DNA from: Clostridiaceae bacterium
GTDB lineage: Bacteria; Bacillota; Clostridia; Saccharofermentanales; DTU023
Direction: 5' to 3'
Length of the DNA stretch: 8,900 nucleotides
NCBI GenBank assembly: GCA_012841255.1
Contig: DUUZ01000087.1
Span: 1-8,900, forward strand
Shown: one piece after another, positions 5,556 to 8,900 of the stretch
Position numbering within the stretch: the stretch's first letter is position 1
Layout: each line of letters begins with the position of its first letter
The notes under the pieces: generated by a model
What the model was told of the DNA's origin: nothing
The model's input: only the letters and a program-made list of their open reading frames with translations
Databases searched by the model: none
Position numbers and translations under genes: made by a program

Positions 5556-6467
5556 TTATATCCATCGGCCTGCCAGCACACCCGCGATTCCGGCAGTCAT
5601 GGTGATGATGTACATCCTTAAAGCCAGGGGAAAGGTTTGGGTCTTATCCTGCCTGGCAAAAAACAAAACAACGCTTCTGGCAACCGGAATGGCGGCCAGG
5701 AGACCGATGAGGGCGACGGGCCGTAAAATCCCTGCCAGGACCATGCTTCCCAGGGCCAGGAAGGGGAGGGCGGCCAGAAGTGCAAAGAGTCCAAGACTCC
5801 AACGGACCCCGATGATGCCGGGCAGGGTCCGCCGCCCCTGCAGGAGGTCCTTTTCCAGGTCGCAGATGTTGTTGGCCAGCATGATGTTGGCGGTTGTTGC
5901 GAAGGGGAGAAGGGAGAGCAGGAAGTGGCTGGCCAGGTGAGGCAGATGCAGGGTCAGGCCCAGGTAGGGGGCCTGGTAGTGCCAGTCCATGAAAAGGACA
6001 GGCTCCAGGTTGATGTAAAAGAAGATCCAGGGGATGAAGAGCCCGTAAAAAAGACCGGACATGAATTCACCCAAGGGCAGCCGGGAGATGGGCAGGGGGC
6101 CGTAGGTGTAGAAGATTCCCGTCAGAAAGGAGAGTCCCCCCAGGACCAGGAGGAAAAGCCCGCTCATGGTCAGAAGCCAAAGCGAGAGACCCAAGGAAAG
6201 GAAGAGGAGAATCCAGATGATGGCCAGGGCCCGGGGCCGGCTGAAGGGGAGGACAGTTTTCTTGTCGGTCCTGCTGTCCACGTAATTGTTGATGGCCGTG
6301 GTGACCAGGTCAAAAAGGAACATGGCCAGGAAGAAAAGGACCGTGGGCAGGGGCCGGACCGGCCAGCCCTTCATGGCAAAGAAGGCAAGGCAGAGGGAAA
6401 AGGCGAAGACCGATGTGATCTTGGTCTTGATTTCCGTGTATCGGAAGAAGCTGGAGATCGATGTCAT
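5556..6467 (-). CDS. dmkA: UbiA-family polyprenyltransferase (MenA/DmkA-type, demethylmenaquinone synthesis)
   Basis: A 303-residue integral membrane protein with about eight to nine helices. Both aspartate-rich UbiA motifs are present as NxxxDxxxD: N60-D64-D68 (in NNYVDSRTDKK) and N199-D203-D207 (in NNICDLEKD). These bind Mg and the prenyl diphosphate. The likely reaction is transfer of a polyprenyl chain to 1,4-dihydroxy-2-naphthoate to give demethylmenaquinone, as for MenA and for Listeria DmkA, a second MenA-like enzyme dedicated to electron export. The start has no visible ribosome site but lies 15 bases after dmkB, suggesting coupled translation; the N-terminus (FFRYTEIKTK) looks natural for the family. 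No MenG methyltransferase is nearby, which fits demethylmenaquinone as the end product. Family confident; aromatic substrate inferred from context. Confidence 0.88.
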   Translation of the reverse strand: MTSISSFFRYTEIKTKITSVFAFSLCLAFFAMKGWPVRPLPTVLFFLAMFLFDLVTTAINNYVDSRTDKKTVLPFSRPRALAIIWILLFLSLGLSLWLLTMSGLFLLVLGGLSFLTGIFYTYGPLPISRLPLGEFMSGLFYGLFIPWIFFYINLEPVLFMDWHYQAPYLGLTLHLPHLASHFLLSLLPFATTANIMLANNICDLEKDLLQGRRTLPGIIGVRWSLGLFALLAALPFLALGSMVLAGILRPVALIGLLAAIPVARSVVLFFARQDKTQTFPLALRMYIITMTAGIAGVLAGRWI

Positions 6468-6482
6468 GGAGAGGGAACAGGG

Positions 6483-7472
6483 TCACGCCTGCCGCATGGC
6501 TTTTTGGAGGAGGGTTTCCAGCTGGCAGCGCTTTTCTTCGGACAGTTCAAGCTGGTCCATCATGCGCAGGGCCTTTTCCCCGTATTTCCAGACCACCCGC
6601 CGGGTCTTCTGGAGGCCGCGGGCACCGATGACCTGCCGGTTGATCTGCCGGCGGGAAAGCTTATTGCCGCCTTCCTCGGCCGCCAAAAGTTCCGCCTTGA
6701 ATTCGGGGTCGGACTTCATGGCAAAGATCAGGGGCAGGGTGATGACATTCTGCTCGTAGTCGGAGTGGGTGTTCTTGCCGGCCTCATCCTCCCCGGCTTC
6801 AAAGTCCATGCAGTCGTCGGTCAGCTGAAAGATCATGCCGATGGTATGGCCCAGCCGGCAGTAGGTGCCCAGCTCGGATTCGGGGACGCCGCCGGTCAGG
6901 GCGCCGGCCAGGAAAGAGGCCTCAAAAAGAGCTGCTGTCTTGCCCTTGATGATCCGGAAATAGGAAAGGGGGGTCATGTGGAAGTTGCTGTTATTGATCA
7001 GCTGATTGAGTTCACCCAGGCAGAGGCTGCCGATATAATCGGCAAATTTCACATTGAGATAGCCCTGGGGGTCCGGAATCCTGGAGACAATCTTGAAGCT
7101 CCGGCTGAGCAGGTAATCGCCGCAGATGACCGCTTTTTTATTGCCGGCCTGCCGGTTGAGTGTGGGCCGGCCCCGGCGGAGGCCGGCATTGTCGATGACA
7201 TCGTCATGGACCAGGCTGGCCAGGTGGATGATCTCGATGGCGGCTGCCATGCGGACGGCATCCGGATGAATGGCCAGATCGCCGTCCAGCGCACAGAGAA
7301 GAACGCCGGAAGCCCGAAGCATCTTTCCCGACCCCCGGGCCAGGAAAGATGTGTAGGGCCGTATCACCGGCGGTGCCTGGATCAGCGTGTCTGCAATCAG
7401 CTGACGGGTTTCTGCCAATGCCTGATCATAGGAAAGGCAGATCATGGAGGTATCTGTTTTGCAATCAATCAT
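6483..7472 (-). CDS. dmkB: Long-chain polyprenyl diphosphate synthase (DmkB-type)
   Basis: A 329-residue soluble trans-prenyl synthase. The first aspartate-rich motif is DDVID (D90, D91, D94) and the second is DDCMD (D219, D220, D223). Substrate-binding lysine/arginine are seen in GSGKMLR (47-53), and KGKTA (176-180) is conserved. The residues five and four places before the first motif are Ala85 and Ser86; small side chains there usually permit long products, so a C30-C40 chain for a quinone tail is likely rather than farnesyl diphosphate. The ATG at 7472 overlaps the ndh2 stop by eight bases and has no ribosome site, so it probably depends on reinitiation; Met10 at 7445 is a possible alternative start. 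It feeds DmkA, encoded 15 bases downstream. In Listeria DmkB supplies the quinone used for extracellular electron transfer. Chain length is an inference. Confidence 0.9.
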   Translation of the reverse strand: MIDCKTDTSMICLSYDQALAETRQLIADTLIQAPPVIRPYTSFLARGSGKMLRASGVLLCALDGDLAIHPDAVRMAAAIEIIHLASLVHDDVIDNAGLRRGRPTLNRQAGNKKAVICGDYLLSRSFKIVSRIPDPQGYLNVKFADYIGSLCLGELNQLINNSNFHMTPLSYFRIIKGKTAALFEASFLAGALTGGVPESELGTYCRLGHTIGMIFQLTDDCMDFEAGEDEAGKNTHSDYEQNVITLPLIFAMKSDPEFKAELLAAEEGGNKLSRRQINRQVIGARGLQKTRRVVWKYGEKALRMMDQLELSEEKRCQLETLLQKAMRQA

Positions 7473-8900
7473 GGTAGAGATAGGATTTTTTCACCCAGCC
7501 GATCTTCTTCCAGCCCTTCTTGAGAAGGGGCATGGCGTAGTAGTCCAGACCCAGAGTCCGTCCGCCGCCGATGAGAAGGGCAATGGCCGCAAAGATCATC
7601 CAGAAGGTCCCCAGGTAAAGCCCCGTGGTCATGACAAACATAAGCTGAAGAACCAGGGAGAGTCCGCTGCTGACGGTGGTCAGGAGTCCGCCCATGAGCG
7701 ACAGGCCGATCAGGATTTCCATGACCACGATGCCGATCTGGAAGATCATCTGCAGGGTGGAACTGGGCAGGACCACCTTGTCCAGGAAGAGATCCAAAAG
7801 AGGCATCTGCAGCCGGAAGGCGATATCGTTCAGGGAACTTGCCGCCAGGCTCTTGCCGGAGACCAGCTGAAAGCGCAGGAAGAGGATCTTGATATTGAAG
7901 AAAACCTGACCTGCAGCCTCTGTCACGTCCCCGCCGGTGGCCGAGCTTGTGACGTCGCTTGCCGCTTCTGTTGCAGCGGAGACCATATCGGAGTTGAAGA
8001 AGCCCAGGATGCTGTCATACCAGCCCCTGGCACCATTGAAGAAGCCGTCCAGCTTGGGCGCCGTGAACCAGCCTTCGGTGATCTTCTTGATGCCTTCGAA
8101 AAGCCAGACAAAACCCAGCCACAGCCGCAGGAAGACCAGAAGGAAGCTGGGCGTCCTGTTGGAGAAATGGCCGCCGACAAAGCTTCTCTGGTTGCGGATG
8201 GTGAAGAATTCATGCTTGATGTAGCTGAAGACTTTATTCCAGCCCAGCACCTGGATGTAGTAGGTGATGTTGATGAAGTGCTTGGTGAACATGGCGAAGA
8301 AGGAAGCCAGACTGATCATGGTCTTGCCGGACCCGACCTCGGCCACCCCGTAGCGGCTGCCGATACTGACCATGCAGCCGTGGTAGGAGGGGTTGTAGGC
8401 CTCGGGTTCCCCCTGGCCTGTGATCGCTGTCATCAGGTTCTTGGCACAGGTAGATGAGCTTTGTTCACAGTTCTCGACCATCTGGAAGACGGGATTGTCC
8501 CGCCCCTCAGGGACATAGAACATGTTGTCGCCGATGACGTAGACTTTCTCGTCGTCGGGGGAGTTGAGGAAGGGGGTTACCTGGATCCGGCCGCGGCCGT
8601 AGCCCGGCGCTTCCAGTTTCTCGGCACAGTGGTGGGCGATGTCCGCAGACTGGGTGCCGGCGGCCCAGATGACTGTCCGGGTCTCGTCCCGGGTGATCGT
8701 ATCGTTTTGCTGGTACTCGATGCAGTCCTCGCCGACTCTTTTGACATAGGTTTTCAAGGAGACATCGACCCGCATCTTGCGCAGGCGTTTTTCCACCTTG
8801 ACCGACTGTTTCTCGGACAAGGTGGGGACGGAGCGGGGCAGCATGTCGACGTCGACGATCTTGACTTCCAGGGGGTCGATCTCATGTTCACGGCAAAGCA
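7465..8900 (-). CDS. ndh2: Type II NADH dehydrogenase (Ndh2) with C-terminal DoxX-like membrane domain, 5' end outside window
   Basis: The open frame continues past the window edge; the in-frame Met at 8844 is internal, since the upstream codons read EVKIVDVDMLPRSVP, a normal NDH-2 strand and motif. Visible, counting from that Met: the end of the NADH domain, VIWAAGTQ (58-65), the FAD-binding VYVIGD (101-106), a membrane-associating segment (about 180-205), then a DoxX-like unit with helices near 233-252, 365-385 and 390-428, including FLRLWLGFVWLFEGIKK. The N-terminal FAD Rossmann motif is missing because it lies off-window. The enzyme should oxidise NADH in the cytosol and reduce membrane quinone; Listeria Ndh2 has a similar C-terminal membrane extension. 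The usual quinone-site AQxAxQ is altered to FQMVEN (120-125). An Ala/Ser/Thr-rich loop (288-312) interrupts the membrane domain. Its stop overlaps dmkB. Confidence 0.88.
   Translation of the reverse strand, partial: LCREHEIDPLEVKIVDVDMLPRSVPTLSEKQSVKVEKRLRKMRVDVSLKTYVKRVGEDCIEYQQNDTITRDETRTVIWAAGTQSADIAHHCAEKLEAPGYGRGRIQVTPFLNSPDDEKVYVIGDNMFYVPEGRDNPVFQMVENCEQSSSTCAKNLMTAITGQGEPEAYNPSYHGCMVSIGSRYGVAEVGSGKTMISLASFFAMFTKHFINITYYIQVLGWNKVFSYIKHEFFTIRNQRSFVGGHFSNRTPSFLLVFLRLWLGFVWLFEGIKKITEGWFTAPKLDGFFNGARGWYDSILGFFNSDMVSAATEAASDVTSSATGGDVTEAAGQVFFNIKILFLRFQLVSGKSLAASSLNDIAFRLQMPLLDLFLDKVVLPSSTLQMIFQIGIVVMEILIGLSLMGGLLTTVSSGLSLVLQLMFVMTTGLYLGTFWMIFAAIALLIGGGRTLGLDYYAMPLLKKGWKKIGWVKKSYLYHD

Noticed and set aside
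5459..5581. N-terminal extension of pplA to an ATG at 5581
   Set aside because: It would overlap the dmkA end, bury the lipoprotein signal peptide and cross the promoter; the ATG at 5458 has a perfect ribosome site.
5925..7523. 532-codon open frame on the + strand
   Set aside because: It lies antisense to dmkA and dmkB, whose motifs are unmistakable. Its composition is low-complexity (rich in Gly, Gln, Asp, Glu), as expected from the reverse of GC-rich codons.
7444..8457. 337-codon open frame on the + strand
   Set aside because: Antisense to ndh2; it shows no motif and has skewed composition, so it is a shadow frame.
8842..8844. Met codon at 8844 as the start of ndh2
   Set aside because: The frame is open upstream to the window edge and encodes typical NDH-2 sequence (EVKIVDVDMLPRSVP), and there is no ribosome site, so this Met is internal.

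Overview
The window is a gene-dense, GC-rich bacterial segment with no RNA genes, CRISPR array or mobile element, and no gene-free stretch over 100 bases. Lipobox signal peptides, AGGAGG-type ribosome sites, a sigma-A-like promoter and gene content matching the Listeria electron-export locus point to a Bacillota (Firmicutes) species, most likely anaerobic or fermentative. I cannot name the genus.

Left part (1-2256): an M20-family metallopeptidase/amidohydrolase (+ strand) runs tail-to-tail into a DMT-superfamily (DUF606/YdcZ-like) transporter (- strand). These two look like ordinary neighbours and have no clear link to the rest.

Middle and right (2314-8900): this is a nearly complete flavin-based extracellular electron transfer (EET) locus in two convergent units. 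The + strand carries eetA (membrane-anchored NusG domain II protein) and eetB (Gx-transporter-like membrane protein), overlapping by ATGA. The - strand carries, in transcription order, ndh2 (type II NADH dehydrogenase fused to a C-terminal DoxX-like membrane domain; its 5' end lies outside the window), dmkB (long-chain polyprenyl diphosphate synthase), dmkA (UbiA/MenA-type prenyltransferase), pplA (secreted lipoprotein with two flavinylation-type domains) and apbE/fmnB (exported FAD:protein FMN transferase).

Proposed teamwork, by analogy with Listeria: Ndh2 moves electrons from cytosolic NADH to a dedicated demethylmenaquinone pool made by DmkB and DmkA. EetA and EetB help pass electrons across the membrane. 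ApbE attaches FMN covalently to PplA, which then reduces extracellular acceptors such as ferric iron. Flavin export genes and the menaquinone headgroup genes are not in the window.

Regulatory features include a consensus-like promoter directly before pplA, a 10-bp-stem hairpin between pplA and apbE, and a compact divergent control region before eetA with a tandem 10-bp repeat and a -10 box so close to the start codon that eetA may be translated from a leaderless mRNA.
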